DNA of 24,373 bases from Microbacteriaceae bacterium (GCA_017744755.1 JAGIAU010000006.1:1-24373); one strand, 5' to 3'. Numbered from the stretch's first letter, positions 8,883-16,932 are shown. The notes: generated by a model not told the origin, from the sequence alone. Made by a program: numbers and translations.

Positions 8883-9004
8883 CTCAGGGTCACTCCCTGT
8901 GGCGTCGTCCGCCGGACCGTCCGGGTCGGCACTGACCAGGATTTCGGCGGGATTGTCGGACAAGAATACAGCTCGCGCGCACAAACCGCTAGAGCGCGTG
9001 GCGA

Positions 9005-10471
9005 TCACGAATAGCGCAGCCCGCGACGGCGCCAGGTCCTCGTGAGCCACCAGTAGACCAGGTGCGTCCTCGGCCACTCCGTGACCACCGCGCCGCGCTC
9101 GTCGGTGAAGTAGTTGTGGCAGCCGGAGTTCTTCGCCGAGGCGCGGGTCGCGAGCTCGCGATCGATCCAAGCCACGTATGCGCGGGTCGCCGCCGGGTCG
9201 GTGCGGACCCGGCTCCCCCGCCGGCGCGTCAGCCGCCGGATCGCCGCGACGGCCAGCTCGGCCTGCCGCTCCAGCTGGGCGATGATCGACGTCCCGCCGT
9301 TCGTGTTCGGCCCGTAGAGGATGAAGAAGTTCGGGAATCCGGGGACCGTCACCCCGAGGAACGCCGACGCGCGCTCCTCCCAGGCCTCGTGCAGCCGCAG
9401 CCCGCCCTCGCCCACGACCTCGAGGTTCGCCAGGAAGCGCTGCGGCTGGAAGCCCGTCGACAGGACGAGCACATCGACCGGGCGCTCCACCCCCGCCGCG
9501 TCGACGAGCCCTGTCGGCGTCGCCGCGACGACCGCATGGGGCACGAGGCGGACGTTCCCCCGGTTGAACGCGTCGTAGTAAGTCGTCGCGACGATCGGCC
9601 GCTTGCAGCCCCACGCGTAGTCGGGGATCAGCGCCGCGCGCGTCTCCGGGTCCCGGACGGTGCGCTCGATGAACGCGGTGCACACGTCCCGCATCCGCTC
9701 CTGCATCCGCGAGCCCTTGTCGTAGCCCTTGAAGCGCCGGTTGGCCTTCGCCCACAGCGCATAGCGGTGCGCGCGCTGGGCGAGCGGCACCCGGCCGTAG
9801 AGCCAGCGCTCGAACGGCGTGAACGCGCGCTCCGACTTCGGCTCGATCCAGCCCGGCTCCCGCTGGTAGACCGTGAGCTCGCCGACGAGCGGCGCGAGCG
9901 CCGGCACCACCTGGATGGCCGTCGAGCCGGTGCCGACGACCGCGACCCGCTTGCCGGCCAGATCGTGCTGCGGCTCCCAGCGCGAGGTGTGGAACCGCAC
10001 GCCCTGGAAGGACTCGAGCCCCGGCCACTCGGGGTAGCGCGGCACGTTGAGCAGGCCGACCGCCGAGACGACCGCGTCGAAGCGCTCCGTGCGCCCGTCC
10101 GTCGTCACGACGTCGTAGCCGTCCTCCGCCTCCACCCAGCGCGCCTCGACGACGCCGGTGCCCAGCCGGATGCGGTCGCGCAGACCGAAGCGGTCGACGA
10201 CGCGGTTCGCGTAGGCGTACAGCTCCGGCTGGGTCGCATGCGTCCGCGGCCAGTCGTGCCGCAGGAACGAGAAGGAGTAGATGTGCGAGTGGATGTCGAC
10301 CTCGCAGCCCGGGTACTGGTTGTCGCGCCAGGTGCCGCCCAGGTCGGCGGCCTGCTCGAAGACGACGAAGTCCGCGTCCGTGCGCCGGGACAGCTTGACC
10401 GCCATGGCCAGGCCCCCGAAGCCGGAGCCGACGATCGCGACGCGGAACGGCCTCCCCGCGCGCCCCGTCAC
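9005..10471 (-). CDS. Flavin-containing / Baeyer-Villiger-type monooxygenase
   Basis: A 488-residue FAD and NADPH enzyme. It has an N-terminal FAD Rossmann motif GSGFGG (15-20), GGTW (45-48) followed by NQYPGCEVDIHSHIYS as in class-B Baeyer-Villiger enzymes, and a NADPH Rossmann motif GTGSTA (180-185). The Baeyer-Villiger fingerprint FxGxxxHxxxW(P/D) is present as FQGVRFHTSRWE (155-166), with Glu where Pro or Asp is usual. The expected reaction is NADPH- and O2-dependent conversion of a ketone to an ester or lactone, or heteroatom oxygenation. The start GTG 10471 overlaps the stop of the cupin gene by four bases (GTGA), so the two are translationally coupled. It is the last gene of the minus operon that begins at 14133. 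Confidence 0.9.
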   Translation of the reverse strand: MTGRAGRPFRVAIVGSGFGGLAMAVKLSRRTDADFVVFEQAADLGGTWRDNQYPGCEVDIHSHIYSFSFLRHDWPRTHATQPELYAYANRVVDRFGLRDRIRLGTGVVEARWVEAEDGYDVVTTDGRTERFDAVVSAVGLLNVPRYPEWPGLESFQGVRFHTSRWEPQHDLAGKRVAVVGTGSTAIQVVPALAPLVGELTVYQREPGWIEPKSERAFTPFERWLYGRVPLAQRAHRYALWAKANRRFKGYDKGSRMQERMRDVCTAFIERTVRDPETRAALIPDYAWGCKRPIVATTYYDAFNRGNVRLVPHAVVAATPTGLVDAAGVERPVDVLVLSTGFQPQRFLANLEVVGEGGLRLHEAWEERASAFLGVTVPGFPNFFILYGPNTNGGTSIIAQLERQAELAVAAIRRLTRRRGSRVRTDPAATRAYVAWIDRELATRASAKNSGCHNYFTDERGAVVTEWPRTHLVYWWLTRTWRRRGLRYS

Positions 10472-11397
10472 CGAGCCGACACCGCCTCCGGGGACGGCGA
10501 GGGCTCGGGCATCGGGTAGTCGGCCGCGTTGACGACCCAGCCCGGCATGAGCGAGAAGTCGAGCCGCGGCGGCGAGAAGATGTCGACGAGGTGGTTCATC
10601 CCCTCACTGAGGGCCTCGCTCGTGTGGATCGACGGCGGCGGGATGACGGCCACCGAGGGCGAGCCGATCCGGACGTGCTCGTCCTCGCGCCACCGGTTCG
10701 CGTCGGTGCCCCACGGCCAGCGCAGGTGGTGGACGTACTCCCCCTCGAGGACGAGCGAGCACTGCTCGAAGTCGTCGTGGTGATGCGGCGAGAGCTTCGC
10801 CCGATCGCGGGGCCCGCGCCGCGCGTCGATGTAGTTGACCATGAACGTCGTGCAGCGGAAGACGCGGAACGTGCTCCCCGCGCTCGGCGGGACGGTCGCG
10901 TCGTAGATCCGCACGCGGAAGCCGTCCGGCGGCGCCGGCCACGCCTCGAACGGCGGGATGTTGGGGTGGGCGCTCGCGTAGGACAGCGCGTTCTCCGCGA
11001 GCTCCGCCGTCGGGCTCGTCGAGCGCACCAGGCTCACGAAGCGGAGCCGGCCGTCGAGCTCGACCGTCGAGCGGCCGGGCGGCAGCACGACGACGCGGGA
11101 GCCGCGCGCCTCCTCGACCTCCTCCGGGGTCTCCACCCGCAGCACCGTCTCGGCGTCCGGCAGCAGCAGCATGTGCTCCTCCGGCTCGTCGAACTCGAGC
11201 ACGGCCCGCCGCTCGACCTCGCCGTAGCCGAGCACGAAGTTCTGTCCGCGGACGTACCAGATCCGGGCGCCGAGGTGCTGCCGGTCGGGCTCGCGGTCGT
11301 AGAACCGCGCGTAGTCCGAGCCGGCCATCTCCGCCGGGACGGGGGCCGCGGTCGCCGTCGGGAGCGCCGAGCGCGCGTCATCCTTGCCGTAGGGCAT
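10468..11397 (-). CDS. Cupin-fold protein of unknown function
   Basis: A 309-residue protein with a probable metal-binding cupin in its C-terminal half: LSPHHHDDFEQCSLVLEGEY (His205-207, Glu211), His223/224, and a late His258 in IPPPSIHTS. The N-terminal half (about 55-125, with HMLLLPDAETVL and VVVLPPGRSTVEL) looks like a degenerate second cupin barrel, so the protein may be a bicupin. The start ATG 11397 has AAAGGA six bases upstream. It lies 16 bases after the aldolase gene and overlaps the monooxygenase gene by four bases. Cupins in such operons include dioxygenases, isomerases and decarboxylases; I cannot choose between them. Confidence 0.8.
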   Translation of the reverse strand: MPYGKDDARSALPTATAAPVPAEMAGSDYARFYDREPDRQHLGARIWYVRGQNFVLGYGEVERRAVLEFDEPEEHMLLLPDAETVLRVETPEEVEEARGSRVVVLPPGRSTVELDGRLRFVSLVRSTSPTAELAENALSYASAHPNIPPFEAWPAPPDGFRVRIYDATVPPSAGSTFRVFRCTTFMVNYIDARRGPRDRAKLSPHHHDDFEQCSLVLEGEYVHHLRWPWGTDANRWREDEHVRIGSPSVAVIPPPSIHTSEALSEGMNHLVDIFSPPRLDFSLMPGWVVNAADYPMPEPSPSPEAVSAR

Positions 11398-11413
11398 TGC
11401 TGATCCTTTCGCT

Positions 11414-12184
11414 TCAGGCCTCGATGCCGAGGGACTCGCGGACGAGCCGGCTCGACTCGTTCGCGAGCATCCCGGTGTCGTTGCCGACCATGACGTACGA
11501 GTAGCCGCGCGCGACGGCGGCGCGGAAGTCCGCGGGGCTCTGCACAGCGGTGCCGACCGGCACGTCGGCGCGCCGGGCCGCCTCCAGCACCCGGTCGACG
11601 CGGCCGCGCAGCTCCGGGTCGTCGGCCGGCAGCCCCGTCGAGAGCTGGAGGTCCCCCATGCCGACGAACACGCCGCTCAGCCCCGGCGTCGCGACGATCG
11701 CCTCGGCCTCGTCGAGCGAGTCGAGGTCCTCGAGCTGCACCGCGCGGAACACGCCCGCGCCGCGCCCGACGTAGTCCGCCCGCGATCGCCGGCCCCAGCG
11801 GCCGGCCCGCGAGGTGAGGCCCATGCCGCGGTCGCCGTCCGGCGGGAAGGTCATCGCGGCGACCGCCTCGGCGGTCCCGGCCGCGCCGGCGATGTGCGGC
11901 ACCAGGATGCCGTCCGCGCCGGAGTCGAGGAGGCGCTGGAGGTGACTGCCGCTGCGGTCGGGCACGCGGACGAGCGCGTTCATCCCGCTCGCCTGGGCGA
12001 CGACGATCGCGGCGTAGGCGGTCTGCAGGTCGAGCGGGGCGTGCTCCTGGTCGATGACGACGAAGTCGAAGCCGGCGTCGCCGAGGATCTCGACCGCCTC
12101 GAGCGACGGCAGCTTGAGCCAGGTCCCGATGAGCGCGCGCCCGGACTCGCGGATGCGATCCGCGAACGGCGCGGGGCCGGTCAT
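11414..12184 (-). CDS. HpcH/HpaI-family aldolase (2-oxo-3-deoxy/4-hydroxy-2-oxo acid type)
   Basis: A 256-residue TIM-barrel aldolase. Class-II pyruvate aldolase features are visible: FDFVVIDQEHAPLD (catalytic His48), VRVP (Arg73), metal ligands Glu152 in AVQLED and Asp178 in FVGMGDLQLSTG. The family splits 4-hydroxy-2-oxo acids into pyruvate or oxaloacetate-type fragments and an aldehyde, often as the last step of aromatic catabolism. The GMGDLQLSTG loop differs from the common GPxDLS form, so substrate preference may differ. The start ATG 12184 overlaps the preceding DUF6282 stop (ATGA), which indicates tight coupling. Confidence 0.9.
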   Translation of the reverse strand: MTGPAPFADRIRESGRALIGTWLKLPSLEAVEILGDAGFDFVVIDQEHAPLDLQTAYAAIVVAQASGMNALVRVPDRSGSHLQRLLDSGADGILVPHIAGAAGTAEAVAAMTFPPDGDRGMGLTSRAGRWGRRSRADYVGRGAGVFRAVQLEDLDSLDEAEAIVATPGLSGVFVGMGDLQLSTGLPADDPELRGRVDRVLEAARRADVPVGTAVQSPADFRAAVARGYSYVMVGNDTGMLANESSRLVRESLGIEA

Positions 12185-13074
12185 GCGTCGAGCCCCAGCA
12201 GCACGGCGGGGTTGACCGCGAGCATCTGACGGAGCGCGTCTTCCGAGACGCCGGCGTCGAGCAGCTTCGGCACGATGCTGCGGTAGATCTCCATCGGCAG
12301 CGGGTTGCCCTGCTGACCGAGGTCGGAGCCGAGGACGGTGTGCTCCGGGCCGACCGCCTCGATCCAGGCGACGAGGTCGTCGAGCGGGAAGAGCGTCTTC
12401 GCGCCGAGCTTGTCGTACATCGCGATCGGCTGGTCGAAGACCGCGCCGAGGCCGGCGAGCCGCTTGGCGAGCTCGTGGTCGATGCCGGCGATGTAGTTCG
12501 GGTGGCTCACGAGGATGCGGCGCTGGCCCAGCTCGTGCGCGGCCTCGATGACCGCCGTCGCCGCGACCGCGTCGAGGTGGCCCATCGAGACGGCGACCCC
12601 CGCGTCGCGCGTGTACTCCAGGATGCGGCGCACCTCCGGCAGCACCGCGCCGTCCGCGTCGAGCACGGGCACGTGCTCCTGCGGCAGCATGCCGAGCGGC
12701 GTGAAGTGCGAGCGGGTGCCCTCGTTGTGCGCGGCGTGGTCGAGATGCGCGCCGGCGGAGATCGTCGGGAACCACACCATCCGTCCGCCGAGGCGGACCG
12801 CCAGGTCGACGGCGTGCAGGTTGAGGCCGCCCGTGACGGTGTTCAGCGCGACGCCGCCGTAGACCTGCGTCGGGATGTCCTCCAGCTGCTCGGCCATCGC
12901 CAGCACGTCGGTGACCGTCGAGTGGTAGTGGCACTTGACGAGGATCGCCCGGAAGCCGGCCTCCGCCGCCTGCCTCGCCGCCTCGACGTGGTCGATCCGT
13001 CGCGGCATCGGCGACGGCCCCGAGTGCGTGTGCACGTCGATCGCGCCGCGCAGCAGGGTCTCGGCATCGGTCAT
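12181..13074 (-). CDS. DUF6282-type amidohydrolase-like protein, copy 1
   Basis: A 297-residue TIM-barrel protein with the amidohydrolase superfamily ligand set in order: HTH (His15, His17), LVKCH (Lys47, His49), SMGHLD (His166), VSHPN (His191) and GSDLG (Asp251). Amidohydrolase relatives hydrolyse amide, ester or lactone bonds or decarboxylate ring acids; DUF6282 members have no assigned reaction that I know of. The start ATG 13074 has GAGGAG about seven bases upstream. It lies between the cyclase gene (51 bases upstream) and the aldolase (4-base overlap). A second protein with the same ligand set is encoded at 14259-15182. Confidence 0.83.
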   Translation of the reverse strand: MTDAETLLRGAIDVHTHSGPSPMPRRIDHVEAARQAAEAGFRAILVKCHYHSTVTDVLAMAEQLEDIPTQVYGGVALNTVTGGLNLHAVDLAVRLGGRMVWFPTISAGAHLDHAAHNEGTRSHFTPLGMLPQEHVPVLDADGAVLPEVRRILEYTRDAGVAVSMGHLDAVAATAVIEAAHELGQRRILVSHPNYIAGIDHELAKRLAGLGAVFDQPIAMYDKLGAKTLFPLDDLVAWIEAVGPEHTVLGSDLGQQGNPLPMEIYRSIVPKLLDAGVSEDALRQMLAVNPAVLLGLDA

Positions 13075-13125
13075 GTGGGTTCTCCTCGGTCTCGTTCGTC
13101 GGGGGCTTCTCGGATGCGCCGGTCG

Positions 13126-14133
13126 CTAGCGGATCGCCATCGCGTTCGGCGGCGATCCGACGCCGCCGATCAGGTTGAGCGGCTTGGCGGTGAGCAGGAA
13201 CTCGTAGCGGCCGTCCGCGGCGCAGGCGGCGACGAGCTCGTCGAGCTTCCAGCACTCGCCGAGCGGCATGCCGAGCAGGGCGAGCAGGGGTCGGTGCATC
13301 ATGCCGTTGTGCGTCGGCCCGCGGCCCGGCTTCGGCTCGTCCGGGTAGACCCAGCCGGAGTCCGGGTTCACCGGGAACATCTCGACGCCCGCGTTGTCCG
13401 AGGCGAGGATCGAGACCCCGTGGTCCCAGAGGAACTCGAGCGTCGTCTCCGACTGGAACAGGCCCGGACTGCCCGCCGTGCGCATCGCGGTGCGGCCGGC
13501 GTCGTCCTCGCCGAGGTAGGCGGCGGACCAGCCGGTGTGCACGAGCAGCGCGTCGCCGGGACGGAGCTCGGCGGCCTGCCGCGCGGCCGCCCCGGCGAGG
13601 TCGGCCGCGGTGATGGCGAAGCGCTCCCGGCCGGTGTACGGTCGTCCCTCCTCGGCGTAGTACGCGGGCAGGTCGAGCAGCACGCCGCGGGTCGCGATGC
13701 CCCGCTCCGCGATGAGCTGCATCCCGAGCTCGGGCGTGCCGACGTCGATGCGCTCGTCCGCGACGCCGCCGTAGAAGCCGTGCTCGGGGTGGCGAATGTG
13801 CCGCAGTCCGTCGATCTGCGACGTCGACTGCAGGTAGAACGAGTCGAGCCAGTCGTCCCGGTGGTTGGGGTTGTTGGAGAAGATGTGGTGCTCGGTCGCC
13901 GGTCGCGTGCCCGCGATGCTCGGGACGAAGGCGTTGACCGGGTAGTCGAGGTTGATGACCCGGCCGTCGCGGACGAGCCCTGCCGCGGCCCGCGTGACCT
14001 CCGGCGTCACCCGGTTGAGCGTGCCGAGCTGGTCGCCTTCGCCGAACAGCCCCCAGGCCGATCCGGGCGGCGCGTCGGTGCGCCGGAGCAACTCGCGGAA
14101 CGCTGGCAGGGCCGGGCTGTCGGTCGACGACAT
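13126..14133 (-). CDS. Cyclase-family metal-dependent hydrolase (kynurenine-formamidase-like fold)
   Basis: A 335-residue protein of the cyclase family (PF04199 type), whose members include kynurenine formamidase, isatin hydrolase and polyketide cyclases. The metal site appears as TSQIDGLRHIRH (104-115), matching the GTHxDxPxH pattern with Gln106 in place of the first His; this Gln form is common in the long, about 330-residue branch. Other family marks are LGTLNRVTPE near residue 40, RPGDALLVHTGW, and ILASDNAGVE. The start ATG 14133 has GAAGGAGG seven bases upstream. It is the first gene of a five-gene minus operon and is preceded by a perfect 14-bp hairpin and the second copy of the shared operator-like element. 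It probably opens a ring amide or lactone; the substrate is unknown. Confidence 0.88.
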   Translation of the reverse strand: MSSTDSPALPAFRELLRRTDAPPGSAWGLFGEGDQLGTLNRVTPEVTRAAAGLVRDGRVINLDYPVNAFVPSIAGTRPATEHHIFSNNPNHRDDWLDSFYLQSTSQIDGLRHIRHPEHGFYGGVADERIDVGTPELGMQLIAERGIATRGVLLDLPAYYAEEGRPYTGRERFAITAADLAGAAARQAAELRPGDALLVHTGWSAAYLGEDDAGRTAMRTAGSPGLFQSETTLEFLWDHGVSILASDNAGVEMFPVNPDSGWVYPDEPKPGRGPTHNGMMHRPLLALLGMPLGECWKLDELVAACAADGRYEFLLTAKPLNLIGGVGSPPNAMAIR

Positions 14134-14161
14134 GGTGCACCCTCCTTCGGGCGACTCGCTC

Positions 14162-14200
14162 TGACGGAGCCGGGCTCATCCGTTGCGCCCGGCTCCGTCA
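14162..14200 (-). terminator. Perfect 14-bp stem, 11-base loop, upstream of cyclase operon
   Basis: TGACGGAGCCGGGC (14162-14175) pairs fully with GCCCGGCTCCGTCA (14187-14200). On the minus strand it lies about 60 bases after the stop of DUF6282 copy 2 and 28 bases before the cyclase start. There is no T-run after it. It could end the upstream transcript or act as an attenuator in the cyclase leader; a TACATT hexamer (14205-14200, minus strand) touches it and could be a -10. Confidence 0.55.
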
Positions 14201-14240
14201 ATGTAGGCAGGGCCCTTCCGTCGCCGCGCGCCGTCCGGCG

Positions 14241-14259
14241 GCAATCGAGTAATTACGCC
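14241..14259. promoter_or_regulatory. Operator-like element, copy 2 (16/19 match to 5703-5721)
   Basis: GCAATCGAGTAATTACGCC. It shares AATCG, GTAATT and CGCC with copy 1 and differs at three positions, which weaken the dyad. It starts at the DUF6282 copy 2 stop codon and lies 108-126 bases upstream of the cyclase start, so it could control the five-gene minus operon. Confidence 0.55.
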
Positions 14260-15182
14260 TAAGGGGTGTCTGGCGCCGCGATGCCGATCGCGCGCGCGGG
14301 GTTGCGCACCGCCATCGCCGCGAGCTCGTCGGCGGTGCAGCCGAGGTAGGCGAGCTGCTCCAGCAGGATGCGCAGCGCCTCCGGGGCCGCCGGCGCCCAG
14401 CGGGAGAAGGCGTCGCTCGTGAGCACGACCTGTCCGGATCCCAGCTCGGCGATGCCCGCGTGCACCGCGCGCACGCCCGATGCGGCGTCCGGATGCAGCA
14501 GCGGCGCCGCGGAGAACTCGATGAACGCGCCGAGCCCTGCCAGCTCGACGAGGTCGCCGACCGACTCCGCGTAGTGCAGCGGGTGGTTGACGACGATCCG
14601 GGCGCCGAGCTCGGCGGCGCGCTCCACGAGGGCCGACGACTCGCGGAGCGACAGGTGGCCGGTGCCGATCGTGAGGCCGCGGTCGGCGCAGATCGCGACG
14701 ATCGACGCCGCATCGGGCGTCAGTCTGCCGTCGCCGTCCAGGACGGTGAGCGCGGCGCTGCTCGCGAAGGCGTCGAAGCCGCCCACGATGCTCCGCAGCA
14801 GTCGCGAGACGTAGCCGTCGCGCGCGAGCTCGGCCGCGGCGCCCCAGGTCGGCAGGAACACCATGCGCGCGCCGTGCGCCGCCGCGAGCTCCACGGACGC
14901 CGGCGACAGGCCGCCGGTCGGCGGATTGAGCGTGATGCTGCCGAGCACCGCGAACGCCGCGGGGTCGAACTCCCGCTGGATGGCGGCGGCGCGGTCGGTC
15001 GTCGGCCAGACATGCGACTTGAGCACCCAGCCGCGCAGCCCGTACTCGACCGCGAGCCGTGCGACCGCGACGTCGTCGCCGCGGTTCGGCAGCGCGCGGG
15101 AGAGGTCCGGCTGTCCGTGCACGTGGAGGTCGAACGCGCCCCGCGTCAGCCGGTCGAAGTCGTCGGGGAGGTGCTCCTGCAT
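14259..15182 (-). CDS. DUF6282-type amidohydrolase-like protein, copy 2
   Basis: A 307-residue TIM-barrel protein carrying the same ligand order as copy 1: HVH (His20, His22), VLKSH (Lys55, His57), GTGHLS (His176), VNHPLHY (His200) and TSDAF (Asp257). Both copies also share the segments (V/I)xLNPxTGGLxxxxV and RMVxxPT, so they belong to one family but are clearly diverged. I chose ATG 15182, with GGGGATGG about eight bases upstream; GTG 15188 is an equal alternative. It is divergent from the SDR/ABC operon and separated from the cyclase operon by a hairpin, so it may have its own promoter. Reaction unknown. Confidence 0.82.
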   Translation of the reverse strand: MQEHLPDDFDRLTRGAFDLHVHGQPDLSRALPNRGDDVAVARLAVEYGLRGWVLKSHVWPTTDRAAAIQREFDPAAFAVLGSITLNPPTGGLSPASVELAAAHGARMVFLPTWGAAAELARDGYVSRLLRSIVGGFDAFASSAALTVLDGDGRLTPDAASIVAICADRGLTIGTGHLSLRESSALVERAAELGARIVVNHPLHYAESVGDLVELAGLGAFIEFSAAPLLHPDAASGVRAVHAGIAELGSGQVVLTSDAFSRWAPAAPEALRILLEQLAYLGCTADELAAMAVRNPARAIGIAAPDTP

Positions 15183-15214
15183 GAGCACACCATCCCCGCC
15201 CGCGGCGCCGGGAA

Positions 15215-15234
15215 ATAGCGTGGCGTTACGCTAT
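15215..15234. promoter_or_regulatory. 7-6-7 inverted repeat in divergent DUF6282/SDR promoter region
   Basis: ATAGCGT (15215-15221), spacer ggcgtt, ACGCTAT (15228-15234). It sits in the 146-base region between the minus-strand DUF6282 gene and the plus-strand importer operon. The spacer length equals that of the dyad at 5699-5722, but the half-sites differ. Confidence 0.5.
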
Positions 15235-15328
15235 CGCCCGCCCGCGCCGGAGACTGGACTGGCCTGCGGATCGCCCGATGCCAGGCCGGCGCGGGCGGAC
15301 GGATTCGGAACCGATGGAGAGCGATGCG

Positions 15329-16054
15329 ATGACGCGCGCGGCGATTGTGACCGGCGCCACGGGAGGCGTCGGCGCGGCGACCGTCGAGGCGCTCCTCGAC
15401 CGCGGCTACGGCGTCGTCGCCGTCGACCTCGCGCCGCCCCCGGCGGCGTGGGCGGAGGACGAGCGCATCGTCCCGCTGACCGCCGACGTGTCGCAGGAGG
15501 CGAGCGCCGCCGAGGCGGTCGCCGCGGCGGAGACCCGGTTCGGCCGCCTCGACCTGCTCGTCAACAACGCCGGGCTCTTCCTCCGCAAGCCGATCGAGCA
15601 CACCTCCGTCGACGACCTGCAGCGCCTGCTCGCGGTGAACGTCGTCGGCGCCTTCGTGTTCACCCGTGCCGCCGTTCCGGCGCTCGCCCGCACCCGCGGC
15701 GCGATCGTCAACCTCGGCTCGATCTCCGGCCTCGTCGGCACCCCCGGCCAGTCCGCCTACGCGATCACCAAGGGCGCCATCGTCCAGTTCACGAGGCAGA
15801 GCGCGATCGAACACGCTCCGCTCGGCATCCGGGTGAACGCCGTCGCCCCGGGCGCGATCGAGACCGAGTTCATGTCGAAGGCGGTCGCCGCCGGCTCCGA
15901 CCCCGGACTCGACTGGGACGAGCTGCGGCGGAACAACCCGCTCGGCCGCGTGTCCTCGGCGGCGGAGGTCGCCGACGCGATCGTCTGGCTCGCGGGGGCC
16001 GAGGCGGTCAGCGGCGAGATCCTGTCGATCGACGGCGGCCACACCGCGCGCTGA
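15329..16054 (+). CDS. Short-chain dehydrogenase/reductase (SDR)
   Basis: A 241-residue classical SDR, NAD(P)-dependent. The cofactor motif TGATGGVG (8-15), NNAG (79-82), catalytic Ser133 in GSISG, and Tyr144/Lys148 in YAITK are all intact, and the C-terminal IDGGHTAR end is typical. VDLA after the second strand (Asp33) suggests NAD(H) preference. I chose ATG 15329, because GGAGAG lies seven bases upstream; an earlier ATG at 15314 lies on top of this site. First gene of the plus operon that continues with the ABC importer; it probably oxidises an alcohol or reduces a ketone of the imported compound. Confidence 0.9.
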   Translation: MTRAAIVTGATGGVGAATVEALLDRGYGVVAVDLAPPPAAWAEDERIVPLTADVSQEASAAEAVAAAETRFGRLDLLVNNAGLFLRKPIEHTSVDDLQRLLAVNVVGAFVFTRAAVPALARTRGAIVNLGSISGLVGTPGQSAYAITKGAIVQFTRQSAIEHAPLGIRVNAVAPGAIETEFMSKAVAAGSDPGLDWDELRRNNPLGRVSSAAEVADAIVWLAGAEAVSGEILSIDGGHTAR

Positions 16055-16113
16055 GGCGCGCACCATCCCGACCACCTCGACCAGCGCATCCGCGCAGCAA
16101 GGGAGCAGCACAC

Positions 16114-16932
16114 ATGACCGATTCCGCACGATCCTCCGACGATCTGCTCGTCGTCGACCAGGTGGGGCACACCTACGGCACCGGCCCGACCGCGCACCGC
16201 GCGATCGACGGGCTGTCGTTCTCGGTGCGCTCCGGCGAGTTCGTCTCCATCGTCGGCCCATCCGGCGCCGGGAAGACGACGCTGCTGCGGATCCTCGCCG
16301 GCCTGCTCGCCCCGACCGAGGGCACCGTCTCGCTGTCCGGGAAGGTGGTCGACGCCGTGCCGGAGGGCATGGCGATGGTCTTCCAGGACTACAGCCGCTC
16401 CCTGCTGCCGTGGCTCACGGTCGGGAAGAACGTCCAGTTCCCGCTGCGCGGCGACCGCCGGGGCAAGGAGGAGCGCCGGGCGCTCGTGCAGCAGAGCATC
16501 GACCTGGTCGGTCTCACCGGCCACGAGCACAAGTACCCGTGGCAGCTCTCCGGCGGCATGCAGCAGCGCGTCGCGATCGCGCGCGCGCTCGCCTACCGGC
16601 CGAGCCTGCTGCTCATGGACGAGCCCTTCGCCTCCGTCGACGCGCAGACCCGCGAGGGCCTCGAGGATCTCGTGCTGCGGGTGCGGGAGCAGTCCGACGT
16701 CACGATCCTCTTCGTCACGCACGACGTCGACGAGAGCGTGTACCTCGCCGACCGCGTGCTCGTGCTCTCGAAGCCGCCGTCGCGGATCGTCGAGGACATC
16801 CCCGTCCCGCTGCCCAGCCCGCGCGACCAGATCCGGACAAAGGAGCTCGCCGAGTTCGTCCATCTCCGCGGGCAGGTCGCCCGGCTCATCCACGGCGCCC
16901 AGCCGGCCGTCGCGGCGGACGCCGCCGGATGA
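16114..16932 (+). CDS. ABC transporter ATP-binding protein, NitT/TauT (SsuB-like) type
   Basis: A 272-residue ATPase with a complete motif set: Walker A GPSGAGKT (48-55), Q-loop Gln91 in VFQDYS, signature LSGGMQQ (145-151), Walker B LLLMDE (165-170) and switch His203 in THD. The SLLPWLTVGKNVQFPL stretch is characteristic of the nitrate/sulfonate/taurine importer group. The start ATG 16114 has AAGGGAG nine bases upstream. It is followed by the receptor lipoprotein and two permeases, making a full importer. The class imports small organic anions and pyrimidine-like compounds, so the ligand cannot be named. Confidence 0.93.
   Translation: MTDSARSSDDLLVVDQVGHTYGTGPTAHRAIDGLSFSVRSGEFVSIVGPSGAGKTTLLRILAGLLAPTEGTVSLSGKVVDAVPEGMAMVFQDYSRSLLPWLTVGKNVQFPLRGDRRGKEERRALVQQSIDLVGLTGHEHKYPWQLSGGMQQRVAIARALAYRPSLLLMDEPFASVDAQTREGLEDLVLRVREQSDVTILFVTHDVDESVYLADRVLVLSKPPSRIVEDIPVPLPSPRDQIRTKELAEFVHLRGQVARLIHGAQPAVAADAAG

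Noticed and set aside
6417..9014. An 865-codon plus-strand frame opposite the LuxR-type gene
   Set aside because: Composition is Arg/Glu/Asp/Gly-rich with no domain; the opposite strand encodes a clear ATPase-LuxR protein. Similar antisense shadows lie over 9062-10519, 12340-14262, 15757-18282 and 22021-23967.
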